A stretch of 42,545 bases of DNA from an uncultured Flavihumibacter sp. Its GTDB lineage: Bacteria > Bacteroidota > Bacteroidia > Chitinophagales > Chitinophagaceae. Location: NCBI GenBank assembly GCA_902168225.1, contig CABHOW010000084.1, positions 1-42,545 of the forward strand. The letters run 5' to 3'. Shown piece by piece: positions 8,385 through 16,307 of this stretch (position 1 is its first letter; each line of letters opens with the position of its first letter). Under the pieces are notes generated by a model, which did not search any database, was not told where the DNA came from, and saw nothing but the letters and a program-made list of their open reading frames with translations. The translations under genes were made by a program, and so were the position numbers.

Positions 8385-9647
8385 ATGCCAACACAAAAAA
8401 CCTACGCCTCCATCATTACCATTGGAGATGAACTTTTAATCGGACAAGTAATTGATACCAATAGTGCCTGGCTTGCACAAGAACTAAATAAAATTGGGGT
8501 TATCGTAAAACACCGGGTAGCCGTTGGTGATGTTTGGGATGATATTTGGCAGGCTTTGGATGAAGAAAGTAAACTGGCTTCTATCGTTTTAATCACGGGC
8601 GGACTCGGTCCGACTGCTGATGATATTACTAAACCTTTGCTATGCCAATATTTTAAGGGGAATATGGTGGTTCATCAACCCACCCTCGATCATATTACCT
8701 ATATTTTTGAGCACATACTCAAAAGGCCAATGATAGAGCGGAATGCCAAACAGGCTGAAGTGCCCGATGTATGTACCGTTTTAAAAAATGAGCGAGGTAC
8801 GGCACCGGGGATGTTATTTAAAAAAGATAATACTGTTTTTATTGCCATGCCGGGAGTACCGCATGAAATGAAATGGATCACTACCAATCATGTAATACCC
8901 TATATACAAACTCATTTCCAAACAGGTGCAGTAGCGCATCGAACACTCCTAACCGCAGGTATCGGAGAATCTTTTTTAGCCGAACTGATAAAGGATTTTG
9001 AAACATCCCTCCCTGCGCACATCAAACTTGCCTATCTCCCTAATTACGGTATGGTTAGATTGCGATTAACAGGCTGGATGGAAGATAAATTAGCTTTAGA
9101 TGAATTACTAGATAGTCTATTTAATGAATTGAAAATCAAAGTAAAAGATTATTTAGTTATAGATGATGACCTACCCATGGAAGTTGCTGTTGGTAAGTTA
9201 TTAGCAGCCAATAAGCAAACCATTGCCACAGCCGAAAGTTGTACGGGTGGTTATATTGCTCATTTATTAAGTATTCACCCGGGATCCTCCGTTTTCTTCA
9301 AAGGTTCTATAGTTAGCTATGCCAATGAAATAAAAGGAACTTTATTGGGTGTACCGAAAGAAATAATGGAAACAGTTGGAGTTGTTAGCGAACCTACGGT
9401 AATTCAAATGGCTAAAGCCGCCAGAATAAGTTTGAATACCGATTATGCTATTGCAGTTAGTGGTATTATGGGTCCGGGAGGGGCAACAAATGAAAAACCG
9501 GTTGGATTGGTTTGGGTTGCTGTTGCAAGTGCAAAAGAAGTTATTGCCCAGTCCTTTAATTTTAGATTTGATAGGCGACGTAACATTGAATTAACTGCCA
9601 CAAATGCATTAAACATGCTTAGACGCATGATTGTGGAAAAGAGTTGA
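8385..9647 (+). CDS. cinA: CinA: nicotinamide-nucleotide amidohydrolase / competence-damage-inducible protein
   Basis: Protein of 420 aa, full length for two-domain CinA. The N-terminal MoCF-like (COG1058) domain, about 1-170, starts ASIITIGDELLIGQVIDTNS and includes ITGGLGPTADDITKP and AMPGVPHEMKW. The C-terminal CinA amidase domain, about 265-415, has ATAESCTGGYIAHLL and VSGIMGPGGATNEKPVGLVWVAV. The C-terminal domain deamidates nicotinamide mononucleotide in NAD recycling; the N-terminal domain has been linked to ADP-ribose hydrolysis. The ATG directly follows a CCTTTCC-type repeat word, so there is no Shine-Dalgarno sequence. Confidence 0.93.
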   Translation: MPTQKTYASIITIGDELLIGQVIDTNSAWLAQELNKIGVIVKHRVAVGDVWDDIWQALDEESKLASIVLITGGLGPTADDITKPLLCQYFKGNMVVHQPTLDHITYIFEHILKRPMIERNAKQAEVPDVCTVLKNERGTAPGMLFKKDNTVFIAMPGVPHEMKWITTNHVIPYIQTHFQTGAVAHRTLLTAGIGESFLAELIKDFETSLPAHIKLAYLPNYGMVRLRLTGWMEDKLALDELLDSLFNELKIKVKDYLVIDDDLPMEVAVGKLLAANKQTIATAESCTGGYIAHLLSIHPGSSVFFKGSIVSYANEIKGTLLGVPKEIMETVGVVSEPTVIQMAKAARISLNTDYAIAVSGIMGPGGATNEKPVGLVWVAVASAKEVIAQSFNFRFDRRRNIELTATNALNMLRRMIVEKS

Positions 9648-9669
9648 ATAAATTTTATGTGGATAACCC

Positions 9670-9677
9670 TATATTTG
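9670..9677 (+). promoter_or_regulatory. Probable -7 box for the E2 gene
   Basis: TATATTTG matches TAnnTTTG exactly, in the 127-bp gap between cinA and the E2 gene. A TTG at 9644 is 23 bp upstream, longer than usual. The predicted leader is about 90 nt. A perfect DnaA-box 9-mer (9658-9666) ends three bases before the element. Confidence 0.45.
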
Positions 9678-9774
9678 TTGATTAGTAGTACTTTGTATAT
9701 AAAAAAAGAGGTTAATTAAACAATGGAAGGGTTGGGAGGTGAATGATTTGTCCAACTTAAAATAGTACGACAGT

Positions 9775-11667
9775 ATGGCAATTGCTGAATTGGTTATGCC
9801 CAAATTGGGTGAAAGTATTATGGAAGCTACCATCCTCAAGTGGCATAAACAGGTAGGCGATTCTGTAAAACTAGACGAAACTATACTTGATATAGCAACC
9901 GATAAGGTTGATAGTGAGGTACCTTCAACTGCTGAGGGTACGATCACTGAAATTTTATTTAATGTGAATGATGTGGTACCTATCGGTACGGTAATTGCGC
10001 GCATAAATACTGTTACTGCAAGTCATGCCGAGCGAAGCGTGGCACCTCCTCCTGTAGCGCAAGCACCAATAGTAATGCCCCCTCAGGCAGAAATTCCAAC
10101 TACAGCCTCACCACAACCCGTAACTCGTAACCCGGAACCCGCAACTCGTATCTCGGAATCCGAAGCTGAAGTACCTTTCATCCCACATTCCAATCCTGTA
10201 ACGTTATTATCAAAACCTGCTACCAATCGTTTTTACTCCCCATTAGTTTTAAATATTGCGAATAGTGAAGGAATTTCTTTAAGTGAACTAGAAAGAATAC
10301 CGGGTACCGGCAATGATGGTAGGGTTAGTAAGAAAGACATTTTACAATATATAGTAGATAAGAAGGCAGGCAGGGTGCCTGCTTTTCAGCCCATTGCTCC
10401 GCAAGCTCCGGTGTATTTTGCACCTCAGCCGGTGTATACACCCCCAATAACACCACAACCTGTTGCTAGTGTTGTACAGCCTGTTCCTCAAAAAAGTCCT
10501 GAGGTTATTGCACCGCAACCGGAAATAGTTGCAGTGCCAACCCCTCCGCCCACTACAGCACCAGTACCCACAACTATTGCGCCGACTGAACAACCCGTAA
10601 TTCGCCATAATCCTGAGCCTGTAAAAGTGGCGGAAATTGTACCACAGCCTCAACAAAATATTATTCAACCGGTTACACCAGTTCAGCCTTTACAACCTAT
10701 TCAAGAACCTGTAATAGCTCCTGTACATACACCGGTACCTGAAACACGTATCCCCGCCTCTTACGAGTCGGGCAAGTCTCAGCCCGAAACTCGTATCGCG
10801 CAACCCGAAACTCGTATTGCGCAACCCGAAACTCGCATCTCGTATCCCCCAGCTAAACCTCAGCCCGAGCGAGGCGAGAGCCCTTCACATATCCCTTCAA
10901 ACTATGTTGGAAAACTACCTGATCCAAGATCTGTAATAATTTCCGGAGAAACAGAAATTATGGAGATGGATCGTATGCGTAAACTCATCGCCAAACATAT
11001 GGTTGATAGTAAGCATACCAGTCCACATGTTACCAGTTTCGCCGAAGCAGATGTAACCAATATGGTAGTATGGCGAGAAAAGGTGAAGAAAGAGTTTGAA
11101 TTTAGAGAAGGTACAAAACTCACTTTTACACCGATGTTTATTGAGTGTTTAGTGACTGTAATGAGAAGGTTCCCTTTGATTAACTGTTCCCTAGATGGAG
11201 ATAAAGTTGTTATTAAGAAAGATATCAATATCGGTATGGCTACTGCATTACCAAGTGGTAACTTAATAGTACCCGTAATCAAAGGGGCTGATCAACTGAG
11301 TATAGTAGGATTGAGTAAAGCAGTTAATAACTTGGCAGATGCAGCGCGTAACAGTAAATTGAAACCGGAAGATACAACAGGTGGCACTTTTACCCTTACC
11401 AATGTAGGCACTTTCGGTAGCCTTATGGGTACGCCTATTATTAATCAACCCCAAGTTGCTATACTTGCCGTAGGCGCCATTAAGAAAAGACCTGTGGTTA
11501 TTGAATCTCAGGAAGGCGATACAATCGGCATCAGACACATGATGTATTTATCCTTAAGTTATGATCATCGCATAGTAGATGGCAGTATCGGGGCAAGCTT
11601 CTTAACGGAAGTGGCAAAAGAATTTGAAAAATGGGATGCCAATCGTCAGTGGTTCCATTACCTCTAA
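9775..11667 (+). CDS. 2-oxo acid dehydrogenase E2 (dihydrolipoyl acyltransferase) with expanded linker
   Basis: Protein of 630 aa. An N-terminal lipoyl domain (about 2-77) has lipoyl-lysine K44 in ATDKVDSE. A peripheral E3-binding domain (about 153-193) includes SPLVLNIANSEGISLSELERIPGTGNDGRVSKKDIL. The C-terminal catalytic domain (about 392-625) has DHRIVDG, with His598 and Asp602. This is the core acyltransferase of a 2-oxoglutarate, pyruvate or branched-chain complex; no E1 gene is adjacent, so which one is undecided. Two Pro/Gln/Val-rich linkers separate the domains. The second is about 200 residues, longer than in typical E2 proteins, and both contain coding copies of the heptamer repeats otherwise seen between genes (10116-10164 and 10762-10851). 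A hairpin terminator follows at 11710. Confidence 0.92.
   Translation: MAIAELVMPKLGESIMEATILKWHKQVGDSVKLDETILDIATDKVDSEVPSTAEGTITEILFNVNDVVPIGTVIARINTVTASHAERSVAPPPVAQAPIVMPPQAEIPTTASPQPVTRNPEPATRISESEAEVPFIPHSNPVTLLSKPATNRFYSPLVLNIANSEGISLSELERIPGTGNDGRVSKKDILQYIVDKKAGRVPAFQPIAPQAPVYFAPQPVYTPPITPQPVASVVQPVPQKSPEVIAPQPEIVAVPTPPPTTAPVPTTIAPTEQPVIRHNPEPVKVAEIVPQPQQNIIQPVTPVQPLQPIQEPVIAPVHTPVPETRIPASYESGKSQPETRIAQPETRIAQPETRISYPPAKPQPERGESPSHIPSNYVGKLPDPRSVIISGETEIMEMDRMRKLIAKHMVDSKHTSPHVTSFAEADVTNMVVWREKVKKEFEFREGTKLTFTPMFIECLVTVMRRFPLINCSLDGDKVVIKKDINIGMATALPSGNLIVPVIKGADQLSIVGLSKAVNNLADAARNSKLKPEDTTGGTFTLTNVGTFGSLMGTPIINQPQVAILAVGAIKKRPVVIESQEGDTIGIRHMMYLSLSYDHRIVDGSIGASFLTEVAKEFEKWDANRQWFHYL
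10116..10164 (+). repeat. Heptamer array inside the E2 linker (ACCCGTA/ACTCGTA words)
   Basis: Seven consecutive 7-bp words of the pattern (A/T)(C/T)(C/T)CGnA lie in the coding sequence: ACCCGTA, ACTCGTA, ACCCGGA, ACCCGCA, ACTCGTA, TCTCGGA and ATCCGAA. Because 7 is not a multiple of 3, all frames of the word are read; the product is about residues 114-130, containing TRNPEPATRISESE. Confidence 0.8.
10762..10851 (+). repeat. Heptamer hairpin inside the E2 linker
   Basis: The left arm TACGAGTCGGGC (10762-10773) is the reverse complement of the first right-arm bases GCCCG-ACTCGTA, apart from a 2-bp AA insertion, with an 8-bp loop. The right arm continues as ten 7-bp words to 10851. Within it a 21-bp unit (ACCCGAA, ACTCGTA, then T(C/T)GCGCA) is repeated about three times and encodes the QPETRIA heptapeptide. 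The organisation matches the intergenic copies. Confidence 0.8.
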
Positions 11668-11709
11668 TAGTATAACGGAAACTTTTCTACTACCCTACAA
11701 ACGTGTTAT

Positions 11710-11735
11710 AAAAGCCGTCTTACCGATGGCTTTTT
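11710..11735 (+). terminator. Intrinsic terminator after the E2 gene
   Basis: AAAAGCCGTC and GATGGCTTTT form a 10-bp stem with one G-U pair around a TTACC loop, ending in a run of five T. It lies about 40 bp after the E2 stop codon. Confidence 0.75.
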
Positions 11736-11750
11736 CGTTGGGCGCGTTAC

Positions 11751-12266
11751 AACTTACCTAAAAATATATCATTCGTACTCGCAGTTGGTAAATATGATAC
11801 TTACCAACCAACCGGAACTTTTAAAACACCCATTGTTACAAATGAATTTCGGATTTGGGAGCAACTGATACTTAACAATACGATCGATAGATTAAAAATT
11901 GAACATAGGTATCGTTTTGAGCAGCGTTTTATAAATGGAGATTCTTATCGGAACAGATTTAGATATCGATTGAATACGATTCTACCAATCAATAATAAAG
12001 TTATTCAAAAAAAGACTTTTTATCTGAACTTATCAGACGAGATTGCCCTGAATAACAGAGACGTTTTTTTTGAACAAAATAGAATATTTGTGGGTGCGGG
12101 CTACGGAATTTCAAATCAAGTAACCATACAAGCAGGATGGCTCAATCGATTTGATAATTTTGGTAATGGTATGGAACAGAAAAAAAAATTTCTTCAACTA
12201 AGCCTGTTACTCTCCTTCTCAGAAGCCAAAAGCGGTGCAGAACGGCGCCCCAGTTCAGTGGATTAA
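11751..12266 (+). pseudogene. 5'-truncated DUF2490 family gene
   Basis: A continuous frame of about 170 residues resembles the middle and end of DUF2490 outer-membrane-type proteins: NEFRIWEQL, LKIEHRYRFEQRF, YRNRFRYRLNTILPIN, FYLNLSDEIALNN, FFEQNRIFVGAGYGIS and a final LQLSLLLSFSEA. There is no signal peptide, and no ATG occurs in this frame before the GMEQKKK segment near the C-terminus; the frame enters directly from the E2 terminator. The first strands of the family are missing. The simplest reading is a deletion that joined the E2 terminator to the inside of this gene. Translation from the TTG at 11970 is possible but would give only a 98-residue fragment. Confidence 0.7.
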
Positions 12267-12281
12267 AAAGATGAGTGGCAT

Positions 12282-12394
12282 GGTATAAGGTATAAGGTTG
12301 GAGGTATCAGATATCATGTTTATTTAAGTAAAAATAAGTAACTAAATTACTCCTTACACCCTACCCTTTTACCCTTTCCCTTTTACCTTACTCC
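12282..12394. repeat. Heptamer hairpin spacer B (GGTATAA / CCTTACA family)
   Basis: The left arm 12282-12316 has the words GGTATAA (twice), GGTTGGA, GGTATCA and GATATCA. An A/T-rich loop follows. The right arm 12352-12394 has CCTTACA, CCCTACC, CTTTTAC, CCTTTCC, CTTTTAC and CTTACTC. It starts 15 bp after the stop codon of the DUF2490 remnant and shares its vocabulary with spacer A at 8296. Confidence 0.72.
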
Positions 12395-12460
12395 ACTTGT
12401 GTGAGTAAACATTCCATTGATGAAAAAAGATTTTTTCGTAAATTCCATTAACAAAATAGA

Positions 12461-13201
12461 ATGGAAATGAAAACATTATCACAAACCTGGTTCGCTGATG
12501 GGTATATCGATTTTGAACTAAAGAAATATACCTTATTGGCCTATTTACAAGAAATCAATAAATATTTTTGTCAGAATAAGCTTTATCCGCAGCTAGCAGA
12601 TCTTATATTTCATTATAATAATCTAATCGCCTTCAGAGAAAATAAAAGATACCTTCAGGAGCAATTTCCTAAGCGACTCACCGGCATTCAAATTGAAAAA
12701 TTACAGTTACTCTATGAATCCTTAGTAGAAGACGATGAACTAATGCAGGAGCTTGAAGATATTATTCAATATGCTTCTTCAACCATGAAAAAAACAATTA
12801 CCAGTGGTACGGAAATCTATGAATTTGTGGAGAACAAACTCAATATAGAGCCTATTGGTATTATCCCACTCGAACATAACGAAGGCTATTTCATGCTCTG
12901 TGAAGGAAGTTGTAAAAACACGTGGGTATACCAGTATCGGTTAAGTTTCTTTGAAAAACATGATGAAAAATACAGAAGCATAAAAACAGAATTTATTGAT
13001 GTATGGCAAAGAAATATGGTAAACTCATATGTAGCCATTAAATCGGAACTTATTAAAAACAGAAGTGATTTACCTAACCCTGCCGTATATGCACTTGAAA
13101 CAGATTTAAGTTTACCTATGGAGGAAACATTACTGCCGATTGCGAAACGTTATTTGGTTCGTTATATCACTACTTACGGAAATTCATCAAGTAGTGTATA
13201 G
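12461..13201 (+). CDS. Conserved-looking protein of unknown function
   Basis: Protein of 246 aa that I do not recognise. It starts MEMKTLSQTWFADGYIDFELKKYTLLAYLQEI, has no signal peptide or membrane helix, and looks soluble and cytoplasmic. The first half is helical with charged surfaces (LVEDDELMQELEDIIQYAS). The second half has mixed strands (GIIPLEHNEGYFMLCEG, WVYQYRLSFFE), and the end reads PIAKRYLVRYITTYG. Codon use is like that of its neighbours. It converges with rsmD with a single-base gap. The gene may belong with the rsmD-DUF3822 pair, but there is no direct link. Confidence 0.75.
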   Translation: MEMKTLSQTWFADGYIDFELKKYTLLAYLQEINKYFCQNKLYPQLADLIFHYNNLIAFRENKRYLQEQFPKRLTGIQIEKLQLLYESLVEDDELMQELEDIIQYASSTMKKTITSGTEIYEFVENKLNIEPIGIIPLEHNEGYFMLCEGSCKNTWVYQYRLSFFEKHDEKYRSIKTEFIDVWQRNMVNSYVAIKSELIKNRSDLPNPAVYALETDLSLPMEETLLPIAKRYLVRYITTYGNSSSSV

Positions 13202-13202
13202 C

Positions 13203-13745
13203 TTATTTTATAGATTGAAAAAAAGAAAATAAAGTAGTACCATAATTTCGCACAAAACAAAATCCATCGAATTTTTCGTAATTATTACGCGGTGTATGCT
13301 CTAATACAAAAAAGCCACCCGCTGCAATTAAATGATTGGTAACAATTATTTTAGGTAACTCATCTATGGTACCTAAGGCATAAGGAGGGCCGGCAAAAAT
13401 AAAATCATAAGATTCTTTACAAGTTTGTAAGAAAGCAAAGACATCCATTTTTAATAACTTGGATCCTGTTATTCCCAGCTTATTTATATTGTCTTGGATA
13501 AACCCATACATAACGGCATCTTTCTCCACAATAGTAAGGTCAGAAGCCCCTCTAGATGCCAACTCATAACTAATACAACCCGTTCCCCCAAATAAATCGA
13601 GTGTTTTAATATCTTCAAAACTCATTCTATTTTGCAAAATATTAAACAACCCTTCTTTAGCAATATCAGTAGTTGGTCTGGTATGTGGCATATTAGCAGG
13701 AGGATTTATTCTCCTTCCGCCCCATTTACCCGAAATAATCCTCAT
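13203..13745 (-). CDS. rsmD: 16S rRNA (guanine(966)-N2)-methyltransferase RsmD-like
   Basis: Protein of 180 aa with the RsmD hallmarks: N-terminal RIISGKWGGRRI and RPTTDIAKEGLFNIL, motif I LDLFGGTGCISYELASRGA (about 49-67) and an acidic end of strand 2 (VEKD). RsmD methylates G966 of 16S rRNA in the small subunit. The catalytic motif IV, normally (D/N)PP(Y/F), reads GPPY here (G119-Y122, codon GGC at 13389-13391). This is a one-base change from the expected Asp codon and could weaken activity. The gene overlaps the upstream DUF3822 gene by 4 bp (ATGA), so they are translationally coupled. Confidence 0.88.
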   Translation of the reverse strand: MRIISGKWGGRRINPPANMPHTRPTTDIAKEGLFNILQNRMSFEDIKTLDLFGGTGCISYELASRGASDLTIVEKDAVMYGFIQDNINKLGITGSKLLKMDVFAFLQTCKESYDFIFAGPPYALGTIDELPKIIVTNHLIAAGGFFVLEHTPRNNYEKFDGFCFVRNYGTTLFSFFQSIK

Positions 13746-14581
13746 AGCGTAAGCTTGTAGAAAGGAGTAAAATAGTGTGCCGGGTATTCTTCGAGAGCTG
13801 CTTTAAAAACTCCTACTGAGGGCATATTATCTAACTGAATATTCGGAAATACATTTTTTAGTTGTGAAAATAAAATGGAAGAATGGTCTATCATACCGCT
13901 TAACTCAACCATACATTCAGTTGATTCAACGCTAAATTGAGAAGTGATACGTAACAAGTAATATAATAAATCTTCTGCTGAATGATACCTGTAAGCGTGT
14001 ATTAACTGTAGGCGTTCATCTTTCCAAAATGCTACTATAAAATGATAGCTGTACACTTGTATTTTTAAGAATCGATCATCGATGAGTGGGCGGCGCATCA
14101 CATCATTCAATAAGTTTGAATAAGTATGTGAATTTTGAAAAATAACAAACTGACGGTTCAATAATTCTATAATAGATTTCCGGATGCGATAGGCATTGAT
14201 AAATACTTTCGTAGCCTGTAATTTTTCATACCTAACTTCATGCCTCGTAGATTCTCCATATACAAGGTTTAAATAGTCTTCTGCGGATGTAGCCGTTAAT
14301 AATTTTTCAGGTATCAAAATACTCTCATCAACATTAAAAAATATATGAACATTCCGAAAGCCACTATTCAAAAACCTGGAAGCAGACTTTACTTCATAAA
14401 AGATATCATTCCAATCGTCGTTACTGCTTTTATCTAAATTAAATAATTCGAAAGCCTCAATCTGAGCATTCCCCGACTTTGAGAGCAACACCATCTCTTC
14501 ATCAGAAATTTCGATATATAAATGATGTTCCGGTGTAACAGAAATATCCTCGTTATATAAACCAATCTTTTTTCTGGCCAT
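13742..14581 (-). CDS. DUF3822 family protein
   Basis: Protein of 279 aa resembling the DUF3822 family, which in Bacteroidota typically sits directly before rsmD, as here with a 4-bp overlap. It has an ASKHA-like (actin/hexokinase-type) look: an N-terminal LYIEISDEEMVLLSKSG strand pair, a central FINAYRIRKSIIELLNRQF helix, a second FLKIQVYSYHFIVAFWKDERLQLIHAYRY strand set, and VELSGMIDHSSILF near the end. No catalytic residues can be named. No signal peptide or membrane helix is seen. A role tied to rRNA modification is guilt by association only. Confidence 0.8.
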   Translation of the reverse strand: MARKKIGLYNEDISVTPEHHLYIEISDEEMVLLSKSGNAQIEAFELFNLDKSSNDDWNDIFYEVKSASRFLNSGFRNVHIFFNVDESILIPEKLLTATSAEDYLNLVYGESTRHEVRYEKLQATKVFINAYRIRKSIIELLNRQFVIFQNSHTYSNLLNDVMRRPLIDDRFLKIQVYSYHFIVAFWKDERLQLIHAYRYHSAEDLLYYLLRITSQFSVESTECMVELSGMIDHSSILFSQLKNVFPNIQLDNMPSVGVFKAALEEYPAHYFTPFYKLTL

Positions 14582-14649
14582 GCCTTTTCATTCGTTTTGG
14601 TTGTTCAGCTATGCCGAATATTTTTTAAAAATACAAAGTAAAGTGCATA

Positions 14650-14679
14650 TTTGATACGAAGTGGGTTTACCTATCTTTA
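14650..14679 (+). promoter_or_regulatory. Promoter of the MATE gene
   Basis: TTTG (14650-14653), 18 bp, then TATCTTTA (14672-14679), seven of eight bases of TAnnTTTG. The ATG at 14688 follows after 8 bp, so the transcript is probably leaderless or nearly so. Confidence 0.55.
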
Positions 14680-14687
14680 CATAGATT

Positions 14688-16046
14688 ATGAGTAGCGAGG
14701 CAACCAGCATTAATTTACAACTTGAAACAGGGAATAAGCAAATTTTAAAAATAGCATTACCCATTGCCGCAGCCTTATTTGTACCCCAGCTTAATTTTAT
14801 TACCAACAATATTTTCTTAGGCAGATTAGGGCAGGCAGAGTTAGCAATAGCAGGTATTACAGGAGTGTATTACCTCATTTTTGCTGTAATCGGAAACGGG
14901 TTAAACAATGCCCTACAAGCCCTTATTTCTCGCAGGGCGGGGGAAAATAGAACCGATGAAATAAACGGTTTGTTTAGGCATGGCGTAAGGCTATCGCTGT
15001 TTTTTTCAGTAGGCGGTATTCTCATAACCTGGTTTTTAGCACCGCTCATTTTAAGATGGTCGTTGCATGATAGTAAGGGTATTGAAATGGCGATCCATTT
15101 CCTTCGCATCAGGATCTTGGGTTTGCCTTTTTTATATGTATATCAAATGCGTAATGCATTACTGGTAGGCACTAATAATAGTAAGTATTTAGTGATTGGG
15201 ACGGCCACAGAAACCATCGTAAATATAATATTAGATTATGCTTTTATTTATGGTAAGTTAGGGTTACCCGCAATGGGTTTTAATGGTGCTGCCTATGCAT
15301 CTATTCTCGCAGAAATATCTGGGCTGCTTATTGTGTTTTTAGTTATCCGATATAATGGAGTAGCAGAACGCTTACAGTTATTGCGTAAAGCCGGCAAAAG
15401 TAAAGATACTACCAAGCTTATTTTAGTGCAGGCCTACCCTATTATATTACAATATGCCATCAGTATTATAAGTTGGGAATATTTTTATATTTTGATAGAA
15501 CACCACGGCTCGCTGGCGCTCGCCGTTTCCAATACGATGCGAAACCTATTCGGTTTCTTTGGCTGCTTTACCTGGGGCTTTGCAGCTACTACCAATACTA
15601 TGGTGAGTAATGTAATCGGACAAAACAGGCAAACAGAAGTTATTCCACTTATCAACAGAATAATGAAACTAAGCCTGCTGGTGGCATTTATCAGCTTAAT
15701 ACTCATCAATGTATTTCCGGAATTATTTTTGCGCGTTTACGGACAAGGCCCTGAATTTATTGAAGCGGCGATACCCGTATTACGTATCGTTTCATTTGCC
15801 ATGCTGCTGATGAGCTTTGGCACTATATGGGTAAGCGCTGTTACCGGTACAGGAAATTCCAAAATGAATCTCTATACCGAAATTTTTACCATCTTCATTT
15901 ACCTCATATATGTGTACATAACCCTGGAACACCTCAATCTCTCTATTGGAATCGGATGGTTGAGTGAATGGTTATATTGGATAACCATGTTTGTTCCTTC
16001 CTACTGGTATATTCACAGTTTACGCTGGAAAAAACTAAAGATCTAA
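14688..16046 (+). CDS. MATE family efflux transporter
   Basis: Protein of 452 aa, normal length for the MATE (multidrug and toxin extrusion) family, with about 12 hydrophobic segments in two six-helix halves. The first helix contains IALPIAAALFVPQLNFITNNIFLGRLGQAELAIAGI, and the second half is marked by WGFAATTNTMVSNVIGQNR. It exports organic cations or drugs at the inner membrane, driven by Na+ or H+; substrate unknown. A short GC-rich patch (about 15508-15528, encoding HGSLALAV) stands out from the AT-rich surroundings. The stop overlaps the convergent acyl-CoA-binding gene by 4 bp. Confidence 0.9.
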   Translation: MSSEATSINLQLETGNKQILKIALPIAAALFVPQLNFITNNIFLGRLGQAELAIAGITGVYYLIFAVIGNGLNNALQALISRRAGENRTDEINGLFRHGVRLSLFFSVGGILITWFLAPLILRWSLHDSKGIEMAIHFLRIRILGLPFLYVYQMRNALLVGTNNSKYLVIGTATETIVNIILDYAFIYGKLGLPAMGFNGAAYASILAEISGLLIVFLVIRYNGVAERLQLLRKAGKSKDTTKLILVQAYPIILQYAISIISWEYFYILIEHHGSLALAVSNTMRNLFGFFGCFTWGFAATTNTMVSNVIGQNRQTEVIPLINRIMKLSLLVAFISLILINVFPELFLRVYGQGPEFIEAAIPVLRIVSFAMLLMSFGTIWVSAVTGTGNSKMNLYTEIFTIFIYLIYVYITLEHLNLSIGIGWLSEWLYWITMFVPSYWYIHSLRWKKLKI

Positions 16047-16300
16047 CCCTTTAATTTGGTAACTAAATCAATATAATCCTGCATCGCAGCTTCTTTGGTG
16101 GTGCCCGCCAATTTAGCCCAAGCCTCATGTTTAAACTTAGCTACAAAGTCAAAAGCATTCTCCGGACCGGCTCCGGTATTATCCCCTTCAGTAGCTTGTT
16201 TAAATAAAGCGTAAAGTTTTAATAAAGTGTCGTTATCAGGCTTTTCTGTTAATGTTTTGCTGTTGGCAACTGCCTGCTCAAATAAACTGTTTAGTTCCAT
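16043..16300 (-). CDS. Acyl-CoA-binding protein
   Basis: Protein of 85 aa, full length for the four-helix ACBP fold: LFEQAVANSKTLTEKPDNDTLLKLYALFKQATEGDN, then AFDFVAKFKHEAWAKLAGTTKEAAMQDYIDLVTKL. The conserved Tyr/Lys pair (LLKLYALFKQ) and the KxxAW segment that bind the CoA head group are present. It carries long-chain acyl-CoA esters in the cytoplasm. It follows the small TPR gene by 7 bp and probably ends the folB-TPR-ACBP operon. Confidence 0.93.
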   Translation of the reverse strand: MELNSLFEQAVANSKTLTEKPDNDTLLKLYALFKQATEGDNTGAGPENAFDFVAKFKHEAWAKLAGTTKEAAMQDYIDLVTKLKG

Positions 16301-16307
16301 ATGCTAT

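Noticed and set aside
9658..9666. Replication origin
   Set aside because: One isolated DnaA box without a cluster, DNA-unwinding region or dnaA/dnaN neighbours is not an origin; recF in the window is not next to them either.
10342..10668. Minus-strand open frame of 108 codons opposite the E2 linker
   Set aside because: It is the shadow of a low-complexity Pro/Gln/Val coding region, is rich in Arg/Asn/Cys/Trp, and has no family resemblance.
11970..12266. Independent 98-codon gene starting at TTG
   Set aside because: The frame continues upstream with clear DUF2490 homology, so this is the end of a truncated gene rather than a small new one.
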